From contig NZ_KE383864.1 in the NCBI RefSeq assembly GCF_000422505.1, positions 726,381 through 790,380 of the forward strand: 64,000 bases of DNA, in the 5' to 3' direction. Made by a program: the position numbers and the translations under genes. Origin of the DNA: Paenibacillus pinihumi DSM 23905 = JCM 16419. GTDB taxonomy: Bacteria; Bacillota; Bacilli; Paenibacillales; Paenibacillaceae. Positions 45,113 through 53,896 of this stretch are shown here, piece by piece. Numbering within the stretch: position 1 is the first letter of the stretch; every line of letters begins with the position of its first letter. The notes beneath the pieces are model-generated. The model was not told the origin of the DNA. It made no database searches and worked only from the letters and a program-made list of their open reading frames with translations.

Positions 45113-46333
45113 TTAAAACCATTCGTCCTCGCCTGCATCAGATGCGGTATTACGCTGGGATGGATGAATATTTAGCACTTCTGTGCCCTCTACAGCCGCA
45201 TCCAGCATCTTTTCCAAATCAACGAGACTTGCCTCTACATTTTCAACAATCCGCATATTCGGATTGGTGCTCGGGGACTTGGGAACGAACAATGTACAGC
45301 AATCCTCATACGGAAGGATGGAAGTTTCATAGGTGTCCAGTTTCTCCGCATAGGTGACGATGTCCTGCTTGTCCGTCATTACGAGCGGCCGCAGCAGCGG
45401 CAGGCTCGAAGCCCTGCCTATGACATTCAGGCTGCCGAGTGTCTGGCTGGCTACCTGCCCCAGGCTGTCCCCGGTTACAATCGCAAGCGCTCCGCGACGC
45501 TCCGCAATCCGCTCGGTAATGCGGAGCATCGCCCGCCGCATCAAGGTGATGATCAACTGGTCCTGCTTGACCCCTGCCAATGTTGTCTGAATCTCTGTAA
45601 ATGGAACGAGATGCAGCTTGATGCCGCCGCTGTAGAAGGACAGCTTGCGCGCCAGTTCAATGACCTTATCCCGCGCCTGCTCACTCGTGAATGGATAACT
45701 GTGAAAATGAACTGCCTCAATCTCCAAGCCGCGGCGCATCGCCAGCCAGCCGGCTACCGGGCTGTCAATACCGCCAGACAGCAGCAGCAGCGCCTTCCCG
45801 TTCGTACCGTAAGGATAGCCTCCCGCGCCTGGCAGCACCTCGCTGAATACGTATCCCGACTCCTTGCGGATTTCGACGCGCAGTTCAATTTCAGGCTTGC
45901 GGACATCAACTGTAAGCCACGGGTGGGCTCTCAGCACATAACCGCCGACCAGGTTATTCATGGCTTGTGAATTATGCTCGAACTCCTTCCAGGCACGGCG
46001 CGCTGACACCTTGAAAGTCCGGGGGGTGGAATCATAAACCTTCATTGCCACCAGCGCAGCAGCGCGAATCGCGTCAAGCTCCGGCTTGCACTTGATCACC
46101 GGGCTCATCGTAACGATGCCGAAGACGGACTGGAGCTGCTCGCATACCTGCTTGTACGGCTCCCCGTTCAGATGAATATAGACGCGGCCAAAGTCTTGAA
46201 GAGCCTCAATACGCGGATAGTCGGCAAGCGCGGTCTGAATCTGCTTGAACATCTGCTTTTCGAACCGCGAGCGGTTGCGTCCCTTTAAGGTAAATTCTCC
46301 AAAGCGCACAATTACCAAATCGTAGTCTGTCAT
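45113..46333 (-). CDS. thiI: ThiI, tRNA 4-thiouridine synthase (no rhodanese domain)
   Basis: ATP-dependent enzyme placing sulfur at U8 of tRNA, also linked to thiazole synthesis in some species. It has 406 residues: N-terminal ferredoxin-like/THUMP region (about 1-165, with HLNGEPYKQVCEQLQSVFGI) and the PP-loop LLLLSGGIDSPVAGWLAMRRG (about 183-203), then RPLVMTDKQDIV. The C-terminal rhodanese domain of E. coli ThiI is absent, as in Bacillus. It starts at ATG 46333, directly after the desulfurase stop (TAAATG), so the two are coupled; a dedicated desulfurase replaces the rhodanese sulfur relay. Confidence 0.96.
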   Translation of the reverse strand: MTDYDLVIVRFGEFTLKGRNRSRFEKQMFKQIQTALADYPRIEALQDFGRVYIHLNGEPYKQVCEQLQSVFGIVTMSPVIKCKPELDAIRAAALVAMKVYDSTPRTFKVSARRAWKEFEHNSQAMNNLVGGYVLRAHPWLTVDVRKPEIELRVEIRKESGYVFSEVLPGAGGYPYGTNGKALLLLSGGIDSPVAGWLAMRRGLEIEAVHFHSYPFTSEQARDKVIELARKLSFYSGGIKLHLVPFTEIQTTLAGVKQDQLIITLMRRAMLRITERIAERRGALAIVTGDSLGQVASQTLGSLNVIGRASSLPLLRPLVMTDKQDIVTYAEKLDTYETSILPYEDCCTLFVPKSPSTNPNMRIVENVEASLVDLEKMLDAAVEGTEVLNIHPSQRNTASDAGEDEWF

Positions 46334-47497
46334 TTATAGTTGCCTCCTTGCGGCGAGCGGTTCCAGCTTCGCTGCAATCATGCTGAGCCGCTCAATTAAT
46401 CGGTCAATATCCTGCTTTGTATGCTCGTCCCCGAGACTGATTCTGAGGCTTGATACCGCAACTTCATGCGTACAGCCCATCGCAAGCAGGACACGGCTCG
46501 GCTGATCCTTGCGTGAAGAACAGGCGGATTTAGTGGAGATGATAATTCCTTCCTGCTCCAGAGAATGTACGATGACTTCCGGTTTTAGCCCAGGCAGGCT
46601 GCAGCATACAATATGCGGCGCCATTGTTCCTTCCGAGCCATCAGTTCCATGGATGAGCAGCTGGGGAATGCCGGCAAGCCCGGCAGTCAGTCTGCTGCGA
46701 AGCTCCAGCATCCGCTCCCGGCGTTCGCTGGCGGTTTGTACGGCCATGCGCAGCGCTTTGGCTGAGGCAATGATACCCGGAACATTGGGAGTCCCGGAAC
46801 GCAATCCACGCTCTTGTCCGCCTCCGGACAACACCGGGCTTAGCATAAGCCCCTCTCTGGCATAAAGCCAGCCACTGCCCTTTGGCCCCTGTAATTTGTG
46901 TGCCGAGATGCTGTACAGATCGACTCCCCAGCCTTTGAGGTCGGTCTCCAGCTTTCCTGCCGCCTGCACACCGTCAACATGGAACAGTATTTTGGGATAT
47001 GCCGACAAAAGCCGTCCAATCTCAGCAATCGGCTGAATGGCGCCTGTCTCATTGTTGACATGCATCACACTGACCAGTATGGTGCGGTCTGTGAGCGCCG
47101 CTGCAAGCTTACCGGTGCTTACCCGCCCGTCTGCTTCTGCCGGCAAATAGGTCACTTCGTATCCTTCTTCCTCCAAAGCCTTGAAGGCTTCGTATACCGA
47201 AGGATGCTCGATGCCGGTCGTAATCAGATGATTGCCTCTGTGACGATAGGATCGTGCGATGCCCTTAACGGCCAGATTGTTGCTCTCCGTGCCTCCGGAA
47301 GTAAATATCCATTCCTCGGCCCTGGTCGCATACAGTTCAGCAGCGAGTTGGCGTGCACGCTGTATCAGCTTGTCTGCTTCCATGCCCATCTGATGGATGG
47401 ATGCCGGGTTGGCATAATGCTTGAGCATAACCTCCGAAAGCGTACGCACAACATCCGGATGAGGCGGCGTTGACGAGCAATGATCAAAGTATAGCAT
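46334..47497 (-). CDS. nifZ: Cysteine desulfurase paired with ThiI (NifZ-like)
   Basis: PLP enzyme of the NifS/IscS family that supplies persulfide sulfur, here probably to ThiI. It has 387 residues. MLYFDHCSSTPPHPDVV start, TSGGTESNNLAVKGI, VMHVNNETGAIQPI, the PLP lysine in SISAHKLQGPKGSGWLY, and the catalytic cysteine in STKSACSSRKDQPS. The open frame continues to 47593 but ATG 47497, behind AAGGAGC, matches family starts. B. subtilis has the same nifZ-thiI pair. Confidence 0.93.
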   Translation of the reverse strand: MLYFDHCSSTPPHPDVVRTLSEVMLKHYANPASIHQMGMEADKLIQRARQLAAELYATRAEEWIFTSGGTESNNLAVKGIARSYRHRGNHLITTGIEHPSVYEAFKALEEEGYEVTYLPAEADGRVSTGKLAAALTDRTILVSVMHVNNETGAIQPIAEIGRLLSAYPKILFHVDGVQAAGKLETDLKGWGVDLYSISAHKLQGPKGSGWLYAREGLMLSPVLSGGGQERGLRSGTPNVPGIIASAKALRMAVQTASERRERMLELRSRLTAGLAGIPQLLIHGTDGSEGTMAPHIVCCSLPGLKPEVIVHSLEQEGIIISTKSACSSRKDQPSRVLLAMGCTHEVAVSSLRISLGDEHTKQDIDRLIERLSMIAAKLEPLAARRQL

Positions 47498-47593
47498 CTT
47501 GTTTTTGCTCCTTATAAGTGATAAATACTGCCAGTCTTCAAACGATAGGACAGACAGCTTGCCAGGCGGTGCCACTGGCCCCTCCCGCTGCAA

Positions 47594-47648
47594 ACAAAAG
47601 GATCAACGGACTATAGACGCATGATGCATCCGAGCCCGTGATCCTTTG
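47594..47648 (-). terminator. Terminator-like hairpin after the transglycosylase gene
   Basis: AAAGGATCA(C)GG with CCG(T)TGATCCTTTT around a large loop of about 25 bases; T-rich tail TTTTGTTTG on the minus strand. It lies between the lytic transglycosylase and the desulfurase. Confidence 0.65.
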
Positions 47649-47687
47649 AAAATAAGCATGAAATTCATGAAGGTACGAAACTTTAGG

Positions 47688-48368
47688 CTAGTACAGTCCC
47701 CGTGTGGTCAGCACCTTTTGAATATAATTACGCGTTTCCGAAGGAAGCTGCTGGAGCTTCTCCATAACATCCGTATCATTCCGGATTCCAAGCCTGTCAA
47801 TTCTGCCCGGTCCGGCGTTGTAGGCAGCAAGTGCTGCTGCTTCATTACCGTCATACTTGCGGAGGAGAAAGGACAGATAACGTGTTCCCCCGTCAATATT
47901 TTGCACCGGATCGAACGAGTCGGTGACACCCAGCCCGCGGGCGGTACCATCCATAAGCTGCATCAGACCTTTCGCACCCGATGACGATATCGCATTCGGA
48001 TTGAAGGAAGATTCATTATGAATAACGGATGCAATCAGCGAACGGTCAACCCCGTATTTTTGCGCAGCCTCATCAATCAGGATATCGTAATTCGTGCTGT
48101 CCTGGCGGAATGCCGTGCTTTGAGCGGCAGCTGGCGTCCACCCGGCAGCAGAAAGCGCCGCAAGGCGATCATGAATGCCCGGTGCGGCATCCGCAGCGGC
48201 AGCTGCGGGCTCAGACTGGGCAAGTTGATTCAGCATGGTTTGAAACAATGAAGTCGGCGAACCGTCCTCTGTGGTAAAAATATTGTCAGCAGAGGCTTTG
48301 CTTATATCTGCCGAAGGCATCCATTGCAGTTGCAGCAATGTTTTCATGACACGAGGATCAATGCTCAT
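47688..48368 (-). CDS. Lytic transglycosylase, SLT domain (YjbJ-like)
   Basis: 226 residues. A low-complexity Ala/Ser-rich N-terminal half without a clear signal peptide leads to a C-terminal SLT (lysozyme-like) domain at about 95-220. The catalytic glutamate is in SVIHNESSFNPNAISSSGAKGLMQLM, followed by AALAAYNAGPGRIDRLG. It cleaves glycan strands to 1,6-anhydro ends. The lack of a recognisable export signal, also seen in relatives such as YjbJ, makes the export route unclear. It starts at ATG behind ACGGAGG. Confidence 0.88.
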   Translation of the reverse strand: MSIDPRVMKTLLQLQWMPSADISKASADNIFTTEDGSPTSLFQTMLNQLAQSEPAAAAADAAPGIHDRLAALSAAGWTPAAAQSTAFRQDSTNYDILIDEAAQKYGVDRSLIASVIHNESSFNPNAISSSGAKGLMQLMDGTARGLGVTDSFDPVQNIDGGTRYLSFLLRKYDGNEAAALAAYNAGPGRIDRLGIRNDTDVMEKLQQLPSETRNYIQKVLTTRGLY

Positions 48369-48446
48369 ACCAAACCTCCGTTGTCTAATCGTAGTTATTA
48401 TTGTACACGTTTTGCTTCTTTGAAACCAGCTCTGTCCGTCTGAATC

Positions 48447-50396
48447 TTATTTGTAGCGGATATTCAGGTAATAATCAGTCAAATCTCTTATCAGCATGAA
48501 AACTTCCCCGTTGGACAAGCTCTCCGGCTTGTCAATGCTCTTGAGGGTTTCTTCACTGATCCAGCCAAGCTCCTGCAAATCGTCAAGCGCCTTGTTCTCA
48601 GGCGCCGTGCGGCCGGCTGAATGGCAGATAATATAGGCGGCCTCATCGAGTGTAAGCGGCTGGTTGCGTGGCTGATCGAGCCCGCGAATGGCTTCCATCG
48701 GATCATTCGGGAAATGCTCCGGGTGCACAGCCTTGACCCGTCTCATCATATTGACAAAACGCTGCGGATTGGATGTACCGTCCAGATCCCACTCATTATT
48801 GGAATAGCTGCCGGATGTCAAATACATGCTTGCTGCCGCCAGCAGTCCCTTATACGCTTTATGCGTCATATAAGAAGGAAATTCAAATTGCTTCATGGAC
48901 AAGTCCATTCCCTGCTTCTTCAGGCGCGTTCTCAGTTCCTTCATCAGACGGTCTGAACGGGAGAGCTCACGAAGGCTGGTATGGTTCTCTTCGGCAAGCT
49001 TGGCTGCGGCGCCCGCAGCTTCTCCTGTTGCCATCCCTACCGGGATGACCCTCGCGCTTCCATGAGGCAGCGTATCAAAGCTGGCTGCCCGTCCAACAAC
49101 CAGCAGCCTGTCCACCTCCAGAGGAACCAGACTGCCGAATGGAATGCCGTATTGCTCCGGATTCATTAAAATCGTGCCGATTTGACCGCTGCTTGTACTC
49201 TGGATATCAATGGCATAAGAGCCATAGGCAACAGCGTCCGGGTGATCTCTATTTTCCATAACGTCCGCGAGCGTCAGACGGTATTCTCCCTTAATATGTC
49301 GTGATTCCCTTATGTACAGCTCGGCCGCGGTCCCACCGTATTTCACATTGGCAAAGGCGGGAAATCGTTTCTTCAAAAAATCTACAATCAGAGGTGCCTC
49401 ATGCTGCCCCGTCTCGATTCCCCGTCGTACAGATTCCGGATCGAGCGGATTGATGTCAAAAAGCTGCATGGAGTTAATCAGAACCGAGCCGTCATTTTGC
49501 CTCCCGATATTCAGAGAACGCATCTTGACCTTGGCCGGATCTGTAGGCTTGTACTCCCTCGCTTCATGATAGCCCCAGATGCTCATCCGGTCGATTTTCG
49601 CATCGTTGTGTCTTCCCATCTCCTCCCACACCTCCTGGGTCACGCCATCCAGCTTGAATACAAGTGTGGCTACCATCAGGGATTTGGAGTCTCCGATATC
49701 TTCGCGGCCCATTGTAAAAGGAGCACCTGCAGCCGCTGCAATGTCCGCATCCTGGGTAGCATCGATAACGGTACCGGATTGAATATCTTTTGTGCTGCCA
49801 TCTTCCAGGACGAACCGGATTCCTGTGACCGCTTTTCCTGCGGGAAGCTGTTCAGTAATCGGCTCCATTGACCGGACATTCATCAAAAGGTCGAGACCTT
49901 CCTGCTGATGGACCATCCGGTAAAATGCATTGGCTGCGGAGACCACATCAAAAGAGGTTCCTTCAACCTGGTTGTACCATTCCTGAAAAATGCCTTTATT
50001 TAATATATCGGGCTTGCGCAGAAAATTGAATAGTGTTTTTTTCTCCGGCGCATAGTTAAAATCGATTGTATTCAGTCCGCCTTCGGTCATAAGTCCGCCA
50101 AGCATCGTGCGATGCTTGCCGTCTGCGAGCAGAACGCTTTGCCCGTTGCGGGCTGCTGACACTGCCGCAGCAATCCCCTCCGGGTCTGACCCTGTCACAA
50201 TAACATCATAATGATCTGCAAGTTTGGTTACGGATTCGACCTTGAGCAGCGGTTGCTCCGGATAAGGATTTGTAAAATCATAACGGACTTTCTTCCAATA
50301 CCATGCCCCGGAAAGCATAGCTGCAACTAATAAAATGGAAAATGCAATTATCGCTAGTGCAAGCGGTCTTTGCAACAGTTTTCTTGTGGTCTTGAT
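48447..50396 (-). CDS. Membrane-anchored FAD-dependent oxidoreductase
   Basis: About 649 residues: basic N-terminus and one membrane helix (LALAIIAFSILLVAAML), then an FAD-binding domain starting DVIVTGSDPEGIAAAVSAARNGQSVLLAD, with VIDATQDADIAAAAGAPFTMGRED, VVGRAASFDTLPHGSARVIPVGMATGEAAGAAA and LYIRESRHIKGEY. The layout resembles FAD-dependent (xanthan-lyase-associated, PF12831-type) oxidoreductases; the substrate is unknown. The start is uncertain: no ATG/GTG is available after the terminator at 50417-50455. The position with a proper ribosome site (AGAGAGG, 11 bases) is an ATC at 50396, giving MKTTRKLLQRP. TTG at 50375 lacks a site. Confidence 0.75.
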   Translation of the reverse strand: MKTTRKLLQRPLALAIIAFSILLVAAMLSGAWYWKKVRYDFTNPYPEQPLLKVESVTKLADHYDVIVTGSDPEGIAAAVSAARNGQSVLLADGKHRTMLGGLMTEGGLNTIDFNYAPEKKTLFNFLRKPDILNKGIFQEWYNQVEGTSFDVVSAANAFYRMVHQQEGLDLLMNVRSMEPITEQLPAGKAVTGIRFVLEDGSTKDIQSGTVIDATQDADIAAAAGAPFTMGREDIGDSKSLMVATLVFKLDGVTQEVWEEMGRHNDAKIDRMSIWGYHEAREYKPTDPAKVKMRSLNIGRQNDGSVLINSMQLFDINPLDPESVRRGIETGQHEAPLIVDFLKKRFPAFANVKYGGTAAELYIRESRHIKGEYRLTLADVMENRDHPDAVAYGSYAIDIQSTSSGQIGTILMNPEQYGIPFGSLVPLEVDRLLVVGRAASFDTLPHGSARVIPVGMATGEAAGAAAKLAEENHTSLRELSRSDRLMKELRTRLKKQGMDLSMKQFEFPSYMTHKAYKGLLAAASMYLTSGSYSNNEWDLDGTSNPQRFVNMMRRVKAVHPEHFPNDPMEAIRGLDQPRNQPLTLDEAAYIICHSAGRTAPENKALDDLQELGWISEETLKSIDKPESLSNGEVFMLIRDLTDYYLNIRYK

Positions 50397-50416
50397 TCTA
50401 AAAACATCCTCTCTAA

Positions 50417-50455
50417 CAAAAATTCCCGGGCAGCAGGTAAGCCTGCCACCCGGGC
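50417..50455 (-). terminator. Intrinsic terminator between the small membrane protein and the oxidoreductase
   Basis: CCCGGGTGGCAGG/CCTGCTGCCCGGG hairpin with loop CTTA followed by AATTTTTGTT on the minus strand. Confidence 0.9.
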
Positions 50456-50540
50456 AAATTTGACTGTCAGCAGCGATCCGGTCCCCTTTGAGGGAGATGC
50501 AAACATGCATTACCGGAAAATCTATGCCGGAGAGGAACGA

Positions 50541-50918
50541 TTAGCTGAATGCGAAATATAAAGGAATTATTACAAGATGTGACACGATGGCGATTAAACC
50601 TAAGGAAATCGACCAGATACCGAGTGAACGGCTGCCCTGACGATAGGCCATATAGCCAATTACGGCTGATGTTGCGCCCATCAGCGCCGGCCATACGAGC
50701 CAAGATGCAAGTGCAAAGCATAATGCAACAATACCAAGCGTTCTTGAACCAGAATAATCGTATTCTGCTTCAATCCGCTTTGACACATAAGCCTGCTCAT
50801 GATCTCTTTCTGTGACAGAATATCCGCGAGCCGGAATAGACAGCTCAGCAGAAGTTTCTGTATCGTACCGCCTGTGCTGATTAAGCTTCTTGCCCTTTGC
50901 GTCGAGTGAGTCGCCCAT
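50541..50918 (-). CDS. Small membrane protein, DUF4190-like
   Basis: 125 residues: a polar N-terminal half rich in charged residues (MGDSLDAKGKKLNQHRRYDTE...SKRIEAEYDYSG), then two hydrophobic segments, TLGIVALCFALASWLVWPALMGATSAVIGYMAYRQG and SLGIWSISLGLIAIVSHLVIIPLYFAF. The short repeated G-rich helices recall DUF4190 proteins. Function unknown. It starts at ATG 50918 behind CAGGGGTGAG. It lies after the DUF1540 gene, with a six-base gap between them. Confidence 0.7.
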   Translation of the reverse strand: MGDSLDAKGKKLNQHRRYDTETSAELSIPARGYSVTERDHEQAYVSKRIEAEYDYSGSRTLGIVALCFALASWLVWPALMGATSAVIGYMAYRQGSRSLGIWSISLGLIAIVSHLVIIPLYFAFS

Positions 50919-50924
50919 CTGTGC

Positions 50925-51137
50925 TCACCCCTGGGGCCGGAAAGTATGGCAGCAGGTTACAGAGGAGTTCTCTGCAAGGTCCTTATGGTTGCTGCTCAAG
51001 CCATCCTCGGCAAATTCGGTGTCATAATGGGCGCTGGCATGCTGATCGATATCAATCATAATTTGTTCCGCATTGCAATTGTTCCCCTGCTTCCAGAAAG
51101 CACAGTTGGATACGCTGCATTTGACGCCTTGTGGCAT
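50925..51137 (-). CDS. DUF1540 cysteine-rich small protein
   Basis: 70 residues. The DUF1540 signature is MPQGVKCSVSNCAFWKQGNNC, with paired cysteines repeated at the C-terminus (SSVTCCHTF). Such Cys-rich proteins are found in spore-formers and may bind metal; function unknown. Starts: four tandem codons GTG ATG ATG ATG, of which the ATG at 51137 is eight bases after GGGGGG and is preferred. The ribosome site lies in the arm of an inverted repeat at 51146-51180, which could hide it in mRNA. Confidence 0.8.
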   Translation of the reverse strand: MPQGVKCSVSNCAFWKQGNNCNAEQIMIDIDQHASAHYDTEFAEDGLSSNHKDLAENSSVTCCHTFRPQG

Positions 51138-51145
51138 CATCATCA

Positions 51146-51180
51146 CCCCCCGTTAACAAGTTTCCCGTTAACAAGGGGGG
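51146..51180 (-). other. Inverted repeat covering the ribosome site of the DUF1540 gene
   Basis: CCCCCC (complement of 51175-51180) pairs with GGGGGG (complement of 51146-51151), which is the ribosome site. Between them lie two GTTAAC palindromes. It directly follows the ypuI stop (complement of 51187). It has no T-run, so it is not a standard terminator; it may limit translation of the DUF1540 gene. Confidence 0.6.
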
Positions 51181-51186
51181 CTATCC

Positions 51187-51693
51187 TTACTTATTTTGGC
51201 GCTGCATGCGCTGCTGTGTCATATAGTCGCTCTCATAATATGAGAGGTCATCACGCAATTCCTCATACACTTTGGATACGCCCAGTACAATATCCTTTGC
51301 ATGCTGAACAGGTTTGAACAGGAAGCGAATCGCATCCTGGCCTGTATATGCATAGCGGCCATCTTCGGAATAACCTTCATTTTTCGGGTAAAAATACGCA
51401 TTTACACATTGGTGGTATACTTCATACAGAGCACGCTCTGCAAATTCAGTATCGAAATTGGGACGTCTCAGCGCAACGCCAAGTTTCTCATACGATACCT
51501 CAGAGAATACAAGCAGATGACGAAGGTCGGACAACAGTCCTTTGTAAAATGGCTCCGCATTATCCCCCTCTTGCTGTTCGCCGGATAATTCCGGAAGCGA
51601 ATAACGGTTCAAAAAGCTTTCGAGTTGTTCAATCGATATTTTTAATTTCTCTCTTGCGTCTTCACAAAGCTGTTTCACATTAGTAGATGGCAT
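51187..51693 (-). CDS. ypuI: YpuI (DUF3907) family protein
   Basis: 168 residues, soluble. The family-typical tracts are FLNRYSLPELSGEQQEGD, FYKGLLSDLRHLLVFSEVSYEKLGVALRRPNFD, ERALYEVYHQCVNAYFYPKNEGYSEDGRYAYTGQDAIRF and the C-terminal ELRDDLSYYESDYMTQQRMQR. YpuI is encoded near sporulation and division genes in Bacillales; function unknown. It starts at ATG 51693 behind AAAGGGG. It is divergent from the subtilisin gene; the 183-base gap has no promoter I can defend. Confidence 0.82.
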   Translation of the reverse strand: MPSTNVKQLCEDAREKLKISIEQLESFLNRYSLPELSGEQQEGDNAEPFYKGLLSDLRHLLVFSEVSYEKLGVALRRPNFDTEFAERALYEVYHQCVNAYFYPKNEGYSEDGRYAYTGQDAIRFLFKPVQHAKDIVLGVSKVYEELRDDLSYYESDYMTQQRMQRQNK

Positions 51694-51876
51694 CAGTATC
51701 AGAATCCCCTTTCGTCATTGCCAAAACACTTGGTCAACTTCACCAACAACATGGTACCACAAATTACATCCGGATGGTACTGCGGATTGGCTTGATTTCC
51801 GGTATATTTTCAATCGTTTCATCTTACCCTAACGGTATGTTGCCAAGATAAAAATACAACCGGGAGGCTGAAATCA

Positions 51877-53778
51877 ATGCGTCGACGAAAAATTGCCATG
51901 TGGTTCATGAGCTTGGCTGCATTGGCATTAATTATTCATATTGCCCCTATATTTATTCCTTCTCCCTCTGCCCCTAGGCAGACAGCTGAAGTAACGCCGA
52001 AACCGGGCTCTCACGAAGAAAAGACGCTTAAGCTTGCCGCCCTGCAAAACGATATGGATAAAACCGCGATGCTGTGCTACGCGGAGTGCCGCAAGCAAAT
52101 GTCCAAAGCCGTTGCAGCTTCCCAAAGTGGCAAGGAGCGGCGTGCCTATATCCGCTCTATGATGAATAAACACCCTCATATGGAGTACATGAGCTGGCAT
52201 GATGCTTCCGGGAGCGCAAAATATGGTACGTTGCCGCCCGGCGTAGCCGATTATGCAGAACGTGCCAAAATTGCAGTCAAGCGGAGTGAAGAGTATCATT
52301 CCGGCACATTAAAGCTGAAAAGCGGTGCAAGATACATGGTGCTCGGCACTCCTGATCCGAAGCATCCGGGCCAAGGGCTTGTCGGTGTTGTCAAACAGCA
52401 TATTCTGGATCAGGTCGAGCAGCATCAGCTTCGCAACCTGCGGCTTGTCCCCTATCCGCATGAAACGAAATATAAAACCAAGACTGTGGAACCTGGAACA
52501 TTAAACCGCACTGAAGTAAAAACAGGTGAAGATAATGGGGATGCCTCCCATTACCATACGAATGAAGTTGTCGTAAAGTTTCATCAGGACCCCGACAAGC
52601 AACGTTTGGATGACATCCGCAAGGAAATAACAGCCGATCACGTGCACAAACTTGGCTATACATTTGTATTTCGTTCCAAGTCCATGAAGACCGAAGAACT
52701 AATGCATTATTTCAAGCAAAATCATAAGTTGCATTATGTAGAGCCGCATTACTTCTATATGACCAACTGGAACATGAAGGTGAATGAGCAGCAGATCAAG
52801 CCGATTATCCCGAACGACGCCTTGTATTCGGAGTATCAATGGAACCTGCCTTCTATTGAGACGGAGAAAGGCTGGAGTGTCGGGCGCGGCAGCAATGAGG
52901 TTGTCGTTGCAGTGCTCGATACGGGTGTTCAGGCCGATCATCCTGATTTGAAAGGGCAAGTGCTGGAAGGCGTCAATATCGTGGACAAAGAATCCAAGCC
53001 CGATGATGATGTCGGCCACGGCACTCACGTATCCGGTATTATCGCTGCCGCTGTCAACAACGGCGAAGGTGTAGCCGGTATATCATGGTTCAACAAAGTG
53101 CTTCCCGTCAAGGTTCTCGATTCATCAGGAGCGGGCACTACCTACTCAGTTGCCGAAGGCATCATTTGGGCGACAGATCACGGAGCGAAGGTTATTAATA
53201 TGAGTCTGGGCAACTATGCATCCGCGGAATTCCTTCATGATGCCATCAGGTACGCCTATGATCATGATGTCGTTCTTATAGCCGCAAGCGGCAATGACAA
53301 TACAGACCGGCCGGGCTATCCTGCAGCTTATCCGGAGGTATTTGCCGTAGCTGCAACAGACAATAACGGGCAGAAAGCCCACTTCTCGAATTACGGCGAC
53401 TACATTGATGTTGCAGCTCCGGGCGCCAGCATTGCCAGCACCTACCCTGGAAGTCAATATGCAGCCTTGTCCGGCACATCAATGGCCAGTCCTCACGTAG
53501 CAGCACTTGCTGCACTGATACGCTCCAAAAACCCGGACCTGAGTAACGAAGAAGTGATGCAGCTTATGCGGGATACCAGCACGGATCTTGGTGCCCCTGG
53601 AAAGGATACTTCCTTTGGTTACGGACAGATTGATGTTGTCAGAGCGCTTGCTGCCGCTGTCGGCGGGTTACAGCCGGAAGCGCAAAGTTCTGTCACACCT
53701 CCGGCAAACCGCTTTTCGCTTGTCGGAATTACAGAAATGTTCCAGCGAAAGCTGAGTGAACTGTTTAACAAACGCTAA
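51877..53778 (+). CDS. Secreted/anchored subtilisin-type (S8) protease with Cache-like N-terminal region
   Basis: 633 residues: basic N-terminus and a hydrophobic signal/anchor (about 6-28). Residues about 55-190 look like a small extracytoplasmic sensor fold: EYMSWHDASGSAKYGTLPPG, then GARYMVLGTPDP...GQGLVGVVKQHILDQV, a pattern seen in Cache/PDC domains. Then an inhibitor-type prodomain (about 228-296, NEVVVKFHQDPDKQR...HYVEPHYFYM). The protease domain has Asp348 (AVLDTGVQADHPDL), His381 (GHGTHVSGI), Asn473 (AASGND) and Ser535 (LSGTSMASPHVA). It starts at ATG behind GGGAGG. The protease assignment is firm; the sensor domain is inference. Confidence 0.92.
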   Translation: MRRRKIAMWFMSLAALALIIHIAPIFIPSPSAPRQTAEVTPKPGSHEEKTLKLAALQNDMDKTAMLCYAECRKQMSKAVAASQSGKERRAYIRSMMNKHPHMEYMSWHDASGSAKYGTLPPGVADYAERAKIAVKRSEEYHSGTLKLKSGARYMVLGTPDPKHPGQGLVGVVKQHILDQVEQHQLRNLRLVPYPHETKYKTKTVEPGTLNRTEVKTGEDNGDASHYHTNEVVVKFHQDPDKQRLDDIRKEITADHVHKLGYTFVFRSKSMKTEELMHYFKQNHKLHYVEPHYFYMTNWNMKVNEQQIKPIIPNDALYSEYQWNLPSIETEKGWSVGRGSNEVVVAVLDTGVQADHPDLKGQVLEGVNIVDKESKPDDDVGHGTHVSGIIAAAVNNGEGVAGISWFNKVLPVKVLDSSGAGTTYSVAEGIIWATDHGAKVINMSLGNYASAEFLHDAIRYAYDHDVVLIAASGNDNTDRPGYPAAYPEVFAVAATDNNGQKAHFSNYGDYIDVAAPGASIASTYPGSQYAALSGTSMASPHVAALAALIRSKNPDLSNEEVMQLMRDTSTDLGAPGKDTSFGYGQIDVVRALAAAVGGLQPEAQSSVTPPANRFSLVGITEMFQRKLSELFNKR

Positions 53779-53805
53779 TTACGCTGGATTCGATAATATA
53801 ATTAA

Positions 53806-53857
53806 GAAAGGGACCGTCCGTGACATGAATATAATCATGTCATACGACGGTCCCTCT
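53806..53857. terminator. Bidirectional terminator between the protease gene and rnpB
   Basis: GGGACCGTC...TGACATGA pairs with TCATGTCA...GACGGTCCC, a stem of about 18 bp with small bulges, flanked by T-rich stretches on both strands. Confidence 0.8.
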
Positions 53858-53896
53858 TCTATATGAACAACTTGCTGATGTTCAAAGGCTATTCGT

